Positions 26,401-35,470 of a DNA stretch of 64,000 bases are shown here, one piece after another; the first letter of the stretch is position 1, and every line of letters begins with the position of its first letter. Origin of the DNA: Saturnia japonica (Eukaryota > Arthropoda > Insecta > Lepidoptera > Saturniidae). The stretch spans positions 15,190,001 through 15,254,000 of the forward strand of contig CM065304.1 in NCBI GenBank assembly GCA_033032175.1. Reading direction: 5' to 3'. Both the position numbers and the translations under genes were made by a program. The notes under the pieces were generated by a model that searched no databases, was not told the origin of the DNA, and was given only the letters and a program-made list of their open reading frames with translations.

Positions 26401-27927
26401 AGTGCCTCCTTGCGTTTGCTATTTTCATCACCCACGGCCTGGCCTGCTATGTGGCTATTGATATTTTGTGGAACGAGTACATCGGCGTACGTCTTCTAAA
26501 TAGCAAATACCGTCTGATTTGGGAGTATTTGTTAAGAACGACTATAGTTCTCATCACTTGTAAGTATATGCATTAGGTATCTAATATCCGCTTTAGCAGT
26601 CTGTCTATGTGTAATAAAAATACAATTGGCTCTTGTAATATAAAAAAAATTAATTGTATTGTTAAGAAGTTTATCAGTATCATACAATATTATACAGTAG
26701 TATCATCATTAAAACATAATATGTCTCTTATATTAGAACGAGTTTGAAGTGGGTAGAATCTTTTTTGGCAAGAAATATTCAATGCCGTAATAATACATAT
26801 ATTTAAAGGGTTTTACTTTTTTTCGCTTTTTCCATAATATAATGTTAGTATTGCCGATGTAACAATCTAGTTTGTTTGTTCACACCATAAGCAGAGTCTT
26901 ATATGAAAAACAGTTTTATCAAGGAATCATATGAATATTATGTTTCATTATTTGTAGTTATAACAAATAGTATACACTTTGAAATAGGTAACAATATTAG
27001 CTAATTATATCACGTTATGTTAGAAAATATATATTTGTATCTCAAAACAATATATTATATTTTCTCACTTGACATTTTTCAGTTGACAAGACATTTAAAA
27101 CATTTTTTTTTTTTTTATAAAGAAAAACATACAATTATATGCAAAGAGATTATACTAGTTTTATAACAAAGCCTCTTTGCTTCAACATATAACATAAGTC
27201 GAATTTAACCAAAATTACTTTATATGTGTAAATGAAAATTGACAGTTGAACACTTAAATGGCCTTGTCAAACAGAGAGCGAAACAAAAGCGAACCGCGTT
27301 CGCAGCTGCGCTTCGCTTTCGCATTTCTATGTGACTAGATTCAAGTGACACCCACACATTACAAATGAAAAACGCCTCGCCACGCCTTCTTTTCTAATCT
27401 GCTTGGCAAGATCTTTAAAATCTACAAGACCAATTAACCGCTACAACTACCATACCTATAGGAGGTCGAGCCATAATATGAGCCCAATAAGAAAGCTACA
27501 AAATCACACAAATTACGCGTCAATTCATCACGAATCCCAACCTATTGCCTCTATGCATTCAACTAATATCTCACATTAAAGTTACATTATATTTTCAGTC
27601 GGTCTGGCTGCCGCAGTCCCCGAGTTGGATCTCTTCATATCACTATTCGGTGCTTTGTGCTTATCGGCACTTGGCTTAGCATTCCCAGCTATAATCCAGA
27701 GCTGCACATACTGGTACTATGTGTCCCGTTACCAGCGTATCAGAATGTTGATCAAAAACATTATCGTCGTTCTGTTCGGTTTGTTAGGACTTGTCGTCGG
27801 CACTTGGACATCTTTGGAAAGAATAATTGCCAAATTTACAAGCCACGCTTACGAAGTTACACTTAACGGCACGGACATTAGTATTCAAAATGATACTACC
27901 ATACACACTCTGAGTGGTATCAATTGA
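11389..27927 (+). CDS. SLC36/PAT-family proton-coupled amino acid transporter, seven coding exons
   Basis: Predicted to move small amino acids with protons across the plasma or lysosomal membrane, as in insect PAT/pathetic-type carriers that feed growth signalling (family knowledge). Coding exons are 11389-11432, 17999-18130, 23297-23569, 25260-25620, 26095-26276, 26384-26559 and 27599-27927, 1497 nt in all, giving 498 residues and a stop. All six introns have GT/AG ends and every split codon closes in frame. The protein opens MVNSSFEPDDFSP, then an acidic soluble N-terminus, then the family hallmark GSLGTGILAMPHAF at residues 70-83 (first membrane helix). Many hydrophobic helices follow, which fits the usual 10-11. 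Typical length is 450-500 residues. The start is the first in-frame ATG in exon 1, but the frame is open upstream, so an earlier start is possible. AATAAA overlaps the stop at 27927; a later poly(A) signal is likely. I cannot say which paralog it is. Confidence 0.9.
11906..12100 (+). promoter_or_regulatory. candidate TATA/Inr promoter with CRE-like site, inside transporter intron 1
   Basis: A GC-richer island. ATTACGTCAT at 11906-11915 is a CRE/ATF-type site, TATAAAAG lies at 11992-11999, and an exact arthropod initiator TCAGT lies at 12026-12030, close to the normal TATA-Inr distance. A donor-like GTGAGT follows at 12101, so a noncoding exon of about 12028-12100 could splice to 17999. The first in-frame ATG would then be at 18057, giving a protein starting MKEKDIQEVEEYEPY. 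An out-of-frame ATG at 18015 would precede it. Confidence 0.5.
12101..12459. other. intronic stretch, nothing recognised
   Basis: AT-rich DNA after the promoter-like island. No element or exon seen. Confidence 0.4.
12460..12589 (-). repeat. LINE 3' end fragment
   Basis: On the minus strand it reads GTTTCTTACCGGTTCTTCTC, then TTGACGTTCATAAGTGC, then a T/A-rich tail with AATAAA. I recognise this order as a common lepidopteran LINE 3' tail. It abuts the next LINE but is separated from it by a poly(T) run, so it is probably a different insertion. Confidence 0.45.
12590..13524 (-). pseudogene. non-LTR retrotransposon (LINE) reverse transcriptase, 5'-truncated
   Basis: The minus strand encodes the second half of a LINE polymerase. 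The catalytic motif VLFADDTSLIF lies at 13519-13487, followed by NANKTKCMRF and the FLGITLDSKLRW block, then a thumb/C-terminal part (YGILLWGSAAEVDTIFILQK, near 13120) ending about 12776. The FADD catalytic pair is intact. The two parts are in different frames, so there is a break around 13130-13225. A T run at 12590-12602 on the plus strand is the poly(A) end. Upstream palm motifs are missing: the sequence stops just before FADD, where the TRIM-like element sits, and the DNA beyond that element does not look coding. A deleted relative lies at 18935-18998. Confidence 0.82.
13525..13726 (-). repeat. TRIM 3' LTR
   Basis: 202 bp with TG...CA ends. It has one fewer copy of a 24-bp unit (TGTGTCGCTATGTAGATGTC plus four bases) than the other LTR. 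Confidence 0.8.
13727..13738 (-). other. TRIM polypurine tract
   Basis: GGAGGGGAGTGA on the minus strand, directly against the 3' LTR. Confidence 0.7.
14192..14203 (-). other. TRIM primer-binding site
   Basis: TGGTGACCCCGA on the minus strand, one base inside the 5' LTR. It starts TGG, as expected for pairing with a tRNA CCA end. I do not name the tRNA. Confidence 0.65.
14205..14430 (-). repeat. TRIM 5' LTR
   Basis: 226 bp. It differs from the other LTR by one extra 24-bp unit near the CCACA end and several point changes, so the insertion is not very recent. Confidence 0.8.
14848..16867 (+). mobile_element. complete pogo/Tigger DNA transposon A
   Basis: Ends are CAGTGTAAACTCTTTATAAC at 14848 and, as reverse complement, CAGTTAAAACTCTTTATAAC at 16867. 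Both are flanked by TA (14846-14847 and 16868-16869), the duplicated target of this superfamily. Length is 2020 bp with one transposase gene in the middle. It lies in intron 1 of the transporter. Confidence 0.9.
15224..16630 (+). pseudogene. pogo/Tigger transposase with two nonsense codons
   Basis: One frame from ATG 15224 (MASKRKAISVDEK) to about 16630, roughly 468 codons, interrupted by TAA at 15362 and 16079. The order of domains is a CENP-B-like N-terminal helix-turn-helix (VGRRFELSQSTVATIWKN), a second DNA-binding part (GWLGKFKHRHQI, near 15565), then the DDE core: the D of FNADETGLF, the D of LLVDNCPAH, and the third D in LDQSVIKSLK. All catalytic residues remain, so only the two stops separate it from an open frame. 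The C-terminus is acidic, as in relatives. Confidence 0.9.
16870..17998. other. intron 1 tail, nothing recognised
   Basis: AT-rich. It repeats the phrase ATTTTACACCATTTTCA found left of the pogo element near 14545, so the pre-insertion DNA may have been a simple local duplication. Confidence 0.4.
17999..18130 (+). CDS. transporter exon 2
   Basis: Acceptor TTCGCAG, donor GTAAGT. Encodes an acidic segment ending EYEPYDKRVVEHPTT, which precedes the first membrane helix in SLC36 proteins. It ends with AC, which is completed by the T at 23297. Confidence 0.88.
18935..18998 (-). repeat. internally deleted copy of the 12.6-kb LINE
   Basis: TGTTGGGAGGGCAAAGTTA and the preceding CAGACAT block match the LINE at about 12655-12985 with the middle removed. 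Confidence 0.5.
19229..19878 (+). mobile_element. Helitron-like nonautonomous repeat, uninterrupted copy
   Basis: Begins TCTAGAATAATTTTTACTAA and ends GGGCACAGCTAG followed by T. It contains the blocks GTAAGTCGGAAGTCGAGGCC and GGCGGCGCGGTGTTTGTCGG. The same blocks flank the RTE element in 53622-57462, so this copy shows the empty site. TC...CTAG ends and lack of inverted repeats fit Helitrons. No Rep/helicase is encoded. Confidence 0.65.
20200..20275 (+). repeat. dispersed repeat block, copy 1
   Basis: GCAAAGTTTCATCGAAATCG with GAAGCCGTTGCCGAGA following. A similar block (ATCGGTCTAAC...GGAGATTAGCC) recurs near 47640-47720 and 61785-61860. Confidence 0.4.
20980..22445 (-). pseudogene. non-LTR retrotransposon reverse transcriptase, decayed
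   Basis: Minus-strand pieces of a jockey/R1-like LINE polymerase. From upstream to downstream: SCGPDGVLAVVLKKCA (about 22400), NYRPIALTSVLYKIMKRIIN (about 22280), GLPNNLCNWISGFLY and AGVPQRSVLSPTLFLLHIND (about 21990-21850), NAKKTQVCAF (about 21660), and a C-terminal LLDALDRLQRRAVRIVSDAG (about 21330). Frames change several times. The catalytic box reads HCYEDNST where a Y/F-x-D-D is required, so the enzyme is dead in two ways. It lies in transporter intron 2 on the opposite strand. Confidence 0.85.
23297..23569 (+). CDS. transporter exon 3
   Basis: Acceptor TTTTACAG, donor GTAAGT. Carries the signature GSLGTGILAMPHAF and two membrane helices, then CKRRKIPSLTYTAAAEVAL. Ends with AC, closed by G at 25260. 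Confidence 0.92.
23668..23872 (+). repeat. SINE-like repeat, copy 2 of 3
   Basis: Aligns with 6968-7173 over its length (ACCATAGCGTGGTGGGAGGG; TTCCGGCAGCTGCACT; GTGTCACCATCC). The tRNA-like head is missing. It lies in transporter intron 3. Confidence 0.6.
25260..25620 (+). CDS. transporter exon 4
   Basis: Acceptor CTTTTTCAG, donor GTAAGT. Encodes several membrane helices (FLLIYQIGTCCVYVVFVSE, VLQVMLCILLPLILINCVRD, ITIASFG-like) and ends FGTVLFALEAIGV. Ends in phase 0. Confidence 0.94.
26095..26276 (+). CDS. transporter exon 5
   Basis: Acceptor TTTTCGTAG, donor GTAAGT. Starts ILPLENEMKTPKSFVGKFGV, a loop well conserved in SLC36/SLC38-type carriers, then a helix and GYLQYGDSSEGSITLNLP. Confidence 0.95.
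26384..26559 (+). CDS. transporter exon 6
   Basis: Acceptor TAATTACAG, donor GTAAGT. Encodes VVQCLLAFAIFITHGLACYV and YLLRTTIVLIT. One leftover T is completed by TC at 27599 to give Phe. Confidence 0.93.
27599..27927 (+). CDS. transporter exon 7 (last)
   Basis: Acceptor ATTTTCAG. Encodes GLAAAVPELDLFISLFGALC, FPAIIQSCTYWYYVSRYQR and a final helix, then a hydrophilic tail with two possible N-glycosylation sites (NGTD, NDTT). TGA at 27925-27927. Confidence 0.95.
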
Positions 27928-28327
27928 ATAAAATCGTATAATAATTAATTTAGACTTATTCATTGTATTGTAGAAGCCTGTTAATTTGGTAACCGTAAAC
28001 ATTTATAGATTTAAGTGTACTTTGTACCTATAAGTATAATTCATTTTTGTTACGGATTGTTTTAATCATGAACTCATTCTTACCTGATGGAACGATACGA
28101 TTAAGTAAATGTATTGGTACACATAGGAAAACCGTTCTTAATATAAGTATTATATATTAGGAAGAATTTTACCTTCATAGTTAATTATAAATTGAATTTC
28201 AATGTAAATTCAGGACCGACTAATTATAAAATAATGGCTTGTCTGTAGTCTATATTAAGTACTATTATTTGATAAACCGTTTAACGGTGTATAAATTAAT
28301 TTTAACCTTATATTAGTAATTATACAA

Positions 28328-28696
28328 TTCATTTATTCCAAAATTTCTTTGCTACTACCGCCTGAAGAAGATTAACAGTTGTTTCGTTTTTCTGCAACAA
28401 AAAACGTTTATTATCAATTATTGAGATGAATCTGATAATGTAAAATCTGAAAGAAGTAAAATCAAAAATATAAATGTTAGTAACTGAACGATAAATGAGA
28501 TGCCGTCGATCCCGTAGACCCGATCGTTATTAACTTTTAAGGAAAAATTTAAAACTGTTAAACAAATAATAATAAGATATAATACCATTAAAAAAAAACT
28601 TTACAAACGTACTAAACGTTTTTTGTTGCAGAAAGACGAAACAACTGTTAATCTGTTTCAAGCGGAAGTAACAAAGAAATTTCGGATAAATTAATT
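28328..28696. mobile_element. long-inverted-repeat MITE
   Basis: Arms of about 70-85 bases, imperfect, face each other: the left arm holds ACAGTTGTTTCG...CTGCAACAAAAAACG (28375-28407) and the right arm its reverse complement (28617-28652). The outer part (AAATTTCTTTG...CCGC) also pairs. The centre is AT-rich and has no ORF. No target duplication could be fixed, because the pairing runs into the flanks. Confidence 0.7.
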
Positions 28697-30934
28697 ACGA
28701 TGGATTTCTGCAAAGTACCTAACCCCTACGTCAATGAAATAATTATATAAATCAACAATTAAAATGTTTTTAATAATTAAACCAAGATAAAATACACATT
28801 TTAGTGTATTTCCATAGGATTTTTTTTCATGATTTTACGTTTGATCAAGTTTACTGAATTCCATACATAATTGATTTCGATACTTCTGATGACCATGATT
28901 ATATTATAATCTCAAGCAACGGTTACATTTTAATGGCAAATAATTATACGATTGTTGCGTAGTTGGTTAGCATATGTGGTGTAGTTAAAAATTAGTGAGA
29001 CGTAATGTCAAGTAAAGCTCGGCATTTCGTTAAATTAAGGTTATATAATTTAAGTACAATTATATATTTTTTAATAGGTGTACCTACTATATAAATAGGT
29101 ACAGTTAAATATAAACAAGTATAATAGGTGAAATATATTTGGTGATATGTAGCCGTTTGCTTTATTTTTAAAACTATCGTGTATAATGGTCAAATTTTCC
29201 GGGTTTTCCGGTAGTTTGATCGGTTCTACTTTTTGTTTTAACCAATGGGCATTATGAGAGCACCGCTGCACCGTGCCATCGAGACTATACAGTAACAAAT
29301 CCCGTTGTCATGCTAGCATGGAAATGTCAAAACTAAAGCTAAATAATTGGATATCCCAAAAGAAGGTACGATATGTCAAATTGAACCACGTTATCGAATT
29401 TTTATTAATCAGAATGCGTGCTCAAACAGATGACGATCACTCTGCCACTCCTTAAAGTCTATATCGATAGGCCTGCTAGGCTGCTAAAGATTGAAAATAT
29501 GAACTCTCTATCATTTTTATCATTAATTTTGTTTAATGAATACATTGTCAGGTTTGGATTTGTTTTGAATTATACATAATATGTTGAATTATATATAATC
29601 TCAGAGTATGTAAGTAGGTACATCTCAGAAACCTCCTTTTCAGAATATTTTTATTATTAAAATACAGAGAGCGCAAACTATAACGATTGGCTCACGTGTA
29701 GATACCTGCTAGAAAAGTCAGTACAAAAACTTGTATTAACTTGGGTTAGTAGAATTAACTGGAGTAATGGCTAAATTGTTATGGATTGTATATTTGAACC
29801 TCGGAGCATTAAAAATGATGCAATGGATTTTTTCATTTTAAAAAACAGTATTATTAACAGTATTAATGTACCTACTATAACACAAGATTGAGTAATCGGG
29901 ACAATTAACTACTTAAACCGAGGTTTCGAACTTTTCAATCAGTTCACATAAATAACTTTTAAACTTGAATCACTGTCAGGAAGGTATAGGTAAGGAATAA
30001 ATTAAAACTATTACTCTACAGCAAGTTTCTGAGTTCCTCAAAACTCGATGACGGGAAAAGAGGAATAACCAATATCATTAGCAAACAACTAGATTCACGT
30101 TAGTGTACATCAAACGAAATTGATATTTTGGCTATAGTAACTAGATATTTGACTTGACTTGACTTATATTTGACTTGACCACTAAAATTAGATAGCATAC
30201 ATCCTTTACCAGCATTTAGGTAGGTACTGCATCTCTTAGTTTTAAACTCTTTGGGATATAAGACTCGACGATTTTTTCCTTTCATTATTTTTAAACAAAT
30301 ATTATTCAAGAGATTTACAAATTATATCATCGTATTGACATTCTTTTTGCACTTAAAATTTGAAGTTTACTTAATGACTATTATATCAGGGTGGTTATAA
30401 TTTTTAACTATCGTAAAACTCCACTTTTTTTATTCACATACAAGACTTTAGACGCATTTCTTCACGAGAAGTATTTTGTAAATCAAAATATTTATAAGTG
30501 TAACCTGTTTTACAGCAATGAATGTTATGAAAAATTTGTAATTTTGTCATTTACCTTAAAAATAATATTGCACATCGAAATTAAAACCAAAAACCCTTTT
30601 CAAGTGTTTTCCCTACCCTTTACGAATTGTTGTAATTTTCCATATATATGCAAAGTTGTAATCTGTGATGTTGATTAAATAAGTATAATAATTATCATTT
30701 TGAATGTCTATCTCGTTTTAATGTGTAATGTGCGAATGGTTTAATAACCATTACTTACTTACTGTTCATAGTTATGGGGCTCTAAACCCTTGAATAAAGT
30801 TACTATGTAAAATATATTGTTTCATTTGTGTTCCTACATTACATTATTAAACTTATCTTCGGATAATATGTTGTTTTTTTTACAATTATAGATATTTTAT
30901 TAGAGAAATAATTATAAAGAATAATTTTTCATGG
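28697..30934. other. AT-rich intergenic stretch
   Basis: Beyond the transporter. Two short overlapping ORFs near 29071-29455 show no family I recognise. A small TTGACTTGACTTA-type repeat lies near 30150-30180. Confidence 0.4.
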
Positions 30935-31400
30935 GTGCATTCCTTTCTCAGATAAGTGTGTATTCTCCAAGTTTATGGATGTGACACTCACTCCAAGACA
31001 TTCTCTTCTGCTAGACTTGCGTATTCTTGCGAAACCACAACTTTTACAGTTATGACAAAATCTTTGGATGAACTCTGAGACCAATGGCCAAACATTATAA
31101 AAGTATCCAACATACCATTCCTGCTAAAGCCTGGTTTTTAAAATTTAAAGATGCCCACTAGTGAGCTACTCGTACTATTATTCACCTTCGTTTAAGCCAT
31201 GTATGCTCTTCTGTTTTCCTCGCGAAAATACATGTCCGTGACCACTCTCTGTGCGAGTGCGGTCGTGACAAGGGGTCCGTGGATCACAAATTTTTATATT
31301 GTCCCAAAATATCTTGTTCCTTATATGATCATCTTCATTGTAATATTCCTCGTCCTACTAATGTCAATAAATTACATACATAGGTTATTCTACTTTTATT
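30935..31400 (+). pseudogene. LINE C-terminal zinc-knuckle fragment
   Basis: The plus strand reads KHYKSIQHTIPAKAWF, LRLSHVCSSVFLAKIHVRDH, then LCECGRDKGSVDHKFLYC. This is a C-x-C...H-x4-C finger such as ends the ORF2 of I/R1/jockey-type LINEs. Two stops near 31158-31164 break the frame. Only the C-terminus is present. Confidence 0.6.
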
Positions 31401-32234
31401 GACATATTATGTTTTTATTTATCGTAATAATATAAAATTGTAATGTGGCCTTTGTTCATGTTTATATAGATTACAGTTATGCTTTTTATTTATACCTATA
31501 ACATACAGATTTAAGAAAAAGATTAACATATGTAGTTTTTTATATTACCCCTGCAGTTCCCATAACTAGAATTATGTATAAATTTATGACTGTTTTATGT
31601 TGTGTCAATGTATCTTTTTTGAGTTATTCTTACAGCTTATGCAAAGAAGTAAATGATGATCAATTAAAAACCAAAATTGAAATAATAATATTAACTAGCG
31701 ATCACCCTACGGTCGAAACCAGCGACTTTTTGATCATAGACTATTTTCTATTTGAGATTTACAGTATTCATAAACAATAAGTAGTATCTACATATTCTAC
31801 ATCACTTGCTGTCACTTTTCGTTGAGTGACAATGTTAATATTTTGGGGGGTCCTTCTCCATATAAACTTCAACCATGCCAAATCTCAGTCTGCCATGCAC
31901 GCAATACTCTTATAAGATACCGAAAACTTTTGCTTCACATATTAATTTAAAGCACAGGTTTGAGAAAAAGACAGATGGAGCCTTCAGAACAATAAATGCG
32001 GGACATACATTTAGCTTTGAATCCTTGACAACCCGATAACGATACGTGCGATCGTGTGAATAAAGTTGCCAGGGCGGTAAAAATAAGTTTTACTTTTGTT
32101 TACCACTCCAACAGTGTTGTCGTTAAATCCATCAACCGTTCTCAAACATCTGCTTTTTTAATTAAAATAAATAAAAAAATTATCTGTTAAAAAAAACTCA
32201 TCTTAAATTATAACATGATTTTATAGCTAAGAAA
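31401..32234. other. AT-rich stretch, no gene seen
   Basis: One 68-codon plus-strand ORF (31574-31780) with a hydrophobic start; no other support for it being a gene. Confidence 0.35.
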
Positions 32235-32810
32235 TTACGACCTACTTAAATTGAACTACGTTATTCTCCTTTAAAAAGTATCGAACAAGTATATTTTTAA
32301 TTCTGCATGCGACTATATATTTTGGTAATTTATTTAGTATTCTAGGCAGAATGCATCTCCACAGCCTCTCACCGTACTCGTTGTTGCATTTGGGAATATC
32401 ACAGTTTGGAATATACACCAGATTACGTAAGGTCACAGGTGCCGTTAACTTATGTAAGTTACACTTTCACTGTATTTAGTTACAATTGCTAAATCCACCA
32501 TATCGAACACGCTCAGAACTTTACTGTATTGAAACAAATTATCATAATTACTCTTATTTTTATACGTGATCTTTAATGGAACAATAATTTTCAATAACCT
32601 TATTTGTAACCTTCAGGTATTTTTTATATGTACACCCGTAGCTAGCCAGACCATAATTAATCACAGACATGAATTATACAGGAGTCTCAATGTATTGTAG
32701 GGAACTTTATGTTTAAGTATGTACAATTTTGATAACACAGCTCTAAGTTTATAACATACCTGGTCAACTTGGAAACATAAAATTTATGGTCTATTTTGGC
32801 CCCAGATACT
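32235..32810 (-). pseudogene. LINE polymerase C-terminal remnant
   Basis: On the minus strand the pieces KFYVSKLTRYVINLE, NYGLASYGCTYKKYLKVTNK, FDMVDLAIVTKYSE and NEYGERLWRCILPRILNKLP occur in LINE order, with several frame changes. These fit the thumb and C-terminal region of non-LTR polymerases. No catalytic motif is left. Confidence 0.55.
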
Positions 32811-33600
32811 TATGTGTATTCTTTCACCACGTCAAGGTGCAAGCTTGTGTATGAGGTATTGTTTAAGTACATACAGCTGTGCTCTTGAGCGACGATCTTT
32901 CGCTGGCAGTATTTTTTTATATGGCGAATGTATACACATTCTACACACACTTGAAATAAGGACCTTTACATACCAATTTACAACTAAACATATATCTGCC
33001 ATCTTGATTTCTTCATTATCAATGAATATTTCTTGTTTCTCGTTATGTCTTTTGTTTTAATTTATGATACCTATTCCTAATGGCTCCGATGACGTAAGCG
33101 TTTGAAATTTTTGCTTATTGCTTAATTTTTACTTTAAACCATATCGCTACCTATCTCTTTCAGTGTTTGCAGATCGTTATCAAACAAACAAACTATTAGG
33201 TAACAAATTTTACTCTCCTTTTGGTTTCGTGGTTGATAGGTTGTAAATAAAATGATCTTTCAACGCTATAAATTCCAAGAAAATATTTTTTTCTAAATTG
33301 CAAATCTGTGGACTCTTGGTCCACACCTTTTTTTAAGTGTGTGATTTTATAATATTAAACATTAAAAATTGCCATGAAAAAAATGTACTTGCAAATGCAG
33401 TTATGTACTATAGCTAAGTGAGCCTCATTTTAGTATAACTAATAACGATACTTATCAGTAAATTACATATAAATTGTTATACACTGTTTGCTTATTACTA
33501 TTACAGAAGATTATTGTTGTACTAAATTTACAGAAATTTTGAGGTTGTTATTGTGTTTGGGTGTTTACACAGAGGGTGAGGTTTGGGAAATAAAGGACTT
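32811..33600. other. AT-rich stretch, no gene seen
   Basis: An 82-codon ORF at 32812-33060 has no recognisable domain. Confidence 0.35.
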
Positions 33601-33639
33601 GATGACGTTCTCGTCCCTGTGTTTTAAAACCATTTTCAG

Positions 33640-34600
33640 ATTATAATCCACTATATCCTTTGCTGGAGCACTCAACCCCCGACTGATGAATCTGCCAATC
33701 GCGTCGTCGGCCACGTCGATATAATAGACATCCCTGGGACTCATGAATCGTCAGGACGCGCGACCTCTCCCCAGTCCCGAAGCCATATTACTTTTTTCTC
33801 TACCTGAGTATGCACCAGGTAGAGAGTGTCGGGGAGGTTTGGGGGTATTTGCGCGCCCGAGTAACCGTCAAGTATCAAGGATCTCACTGTCGGTTTCGAT
33901 GCGTATTACCGTCGTAGACCTCACTGAATGCGTAGGCCACATCCATCGGGTTTCTATGGGTGCACAGAAGTTGTTTGGTAATTTCGGCGACTGTAGTTGG
34001 TCAGCAGTAGGCCATCTCGAAGAGGTTCTCCCGGTCGATGTAAGGTAGCTGGTTGAAGTCACCAATGAGGAGGTTTTCGTTTGCTCCCGCCAGCCGGACG
34101 GCAGTCAGGATTACCCCGAAATGGTTCATAAGAGCCTCACTCACGATCAAACGCGGACGTTTCTCGGACTCCTTGAAACCATTCACGAGGATTGAGGCCA
34201 TGGTACGCGCCCTCTTCTCGGCTTTGCTGCCGTGCGTCTGCACCAGTTTTTCCTGAAGATCCTTTGTTGCCTCGGTTGTTATGGTCGCGACTGCGTCCCT
34301 CTCCACATCGAAGTTCTTCACCAGCCATGTTTTCTTCCTGCAGCCCGGGACCCTGTTGGTCTCCTCGATCGTGAGCATAGCTTCAATGCTACCTTCCGCT
34401 GCAAGATTGAAGATCGTCGATAAGTTTTTCACCTTTTCGATTATCTTCTCGTCCAGCATGATCTTCGTGCACCGGGCTACCACGACGATGGGGTCGACCA
34501 GAGATGAGCTGAACCTGAGCGTAGGATCGGGCTCCTGTAACTTATCCTCCTCCCTTGGTACGAAACCACTAGTGGAGCTCAAAGCGGCCATGTAGCTGCT
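33640..34600 (-). pseudogene. endogenous viral element: virga/Negev-like RNA helicase domain
   Basis: The longest piece (34591-34001, 196 codons) resembles the superfamily-1 helicase of alphavirus-like plant and insect RNA viruses. A degenerate nucleotide-binding loop (VPGCRKKT, near 34350; a functional loop has G-K-T/S) is followed by NFDVERDA, and near 34050 by a Walker-B-type segment LLIGDFNQLPYIDR. In other frames downstream lies TIHESQG (33732-33751), like helicase motif V. The region is more GC-rich than its surroundings. Stops, frameshifts and the broken loop show it cannot act. It shows no sign of host introns. The family assignment rests on motif order; the exact lineage is inferred. 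Confidence 0.72.
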
Positions 34601-35240
34601 CGATATCTTCCCTGCGATAGTTTGGGCAGTTCCGTTGTTTTATATGGCCGCTTCTGCTTCCTCGAGTCTCGCCTCCATAGATTCCACGATACCCAGATGA
34701 TAGTCTTCCAGGATGTTTTTACACGTCAAGATGTTGACTTTTATCGTGGCTTCCAGGATTGTCTTAAACTCAAGGATCGCGTTTTCCATGTGCTCCAGTG
34801 GCTCCGCAACAGGAATTCAGACAGGCGACTTTACCTGACCCATGTCGGCTCGAGTCCTTTTAGGCTCTGGGCCCGGTCTCGGAATCCGAATTCTCCTCGT
34901 GAAACGGTCTACGGCGGTTTGTTGTGGGTCCTGACGAGTAGTGTGTGTTAGGGCCGTTAGAGTTTGTGTTATGGCCAAAGATGGTCCTCTCTCCAGACTG
35001 CCGCCTTCAGGTGCTCTTGTGGCTTCTACCACGGCTGTTAATTACCTTTAACTGCAGTCGCTCGGCTCCGCTTAGCATGGCTTTGGGGTCGGAGAAGGTT
35101 GGTTTCCATGTTTGTTTGTCGCGCACTAAAAAACTGAGGTCTACACCCCTGTCTCGTACACGACTGCCTCATGGAGTTTCGAGGCTGCAACGCATCCCAA
35201 AAGGTGCGCCACCTCTCCCTTCTCATACTCGACTACATTG
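34601..35240 (-). pseudogene. probable 5' continuation of the viral element
   Basis: The same GC-rich composition continues, with a minus-strand stretch about 34800-34630 reading EPLEHMENAILEFKTILEAT before a stop, and a further open piece near 35225-35150. I recognise no domain; I include it because base composition and strand agree with the helicase part. Confidence 0.4.
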
Positions 35241-35300
35241 CTCAATTAATATTATAAGATTTGTATTTGAAATGTTCAATGTCATAATTTAGAATATTAC

Positions 35301-35455
35301 TGATGCATAATAAATACGATATAACTGAGAACTTTAGCTTTATTCAACATTAAAATGGCACGTATTAAAATCTAAACATGACAGATAAAATCTAGTGACA
35401 ACGTTTGTCAGTTATACATAAATAAGTCTATGGTTAAACTAAGAAGTTCACATCA
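35301..35455 (-). repeat. gypsy 3' LTR
   Basis: TGATGCATAA...CACATCA, 155 bp. Confidence 0.93.
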
Positions 35456-35470
35456 TTCACCCTCCCTTCT
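35456..35470 (-). other. gypsy polypurine tract
   Basis: AGAAGGGAGGGTGAA on the minus strand, directly before the 3' LTR; it also contains the end of the integrase frame. Confidence 0.8.

Noticed and set aside
27250..27420. GCGAAA/GCTTCGC-rich segment before the last transporter exon, possible MITE end
   Set aside because: No partner end could be found, so it is not listed as an element.
34622..35292. Plus-strand ORFs of 109 and 115 codons
   Set aside because: Low-complexity products on the opposite strand to the viral element; open frames follow from its higher GC.
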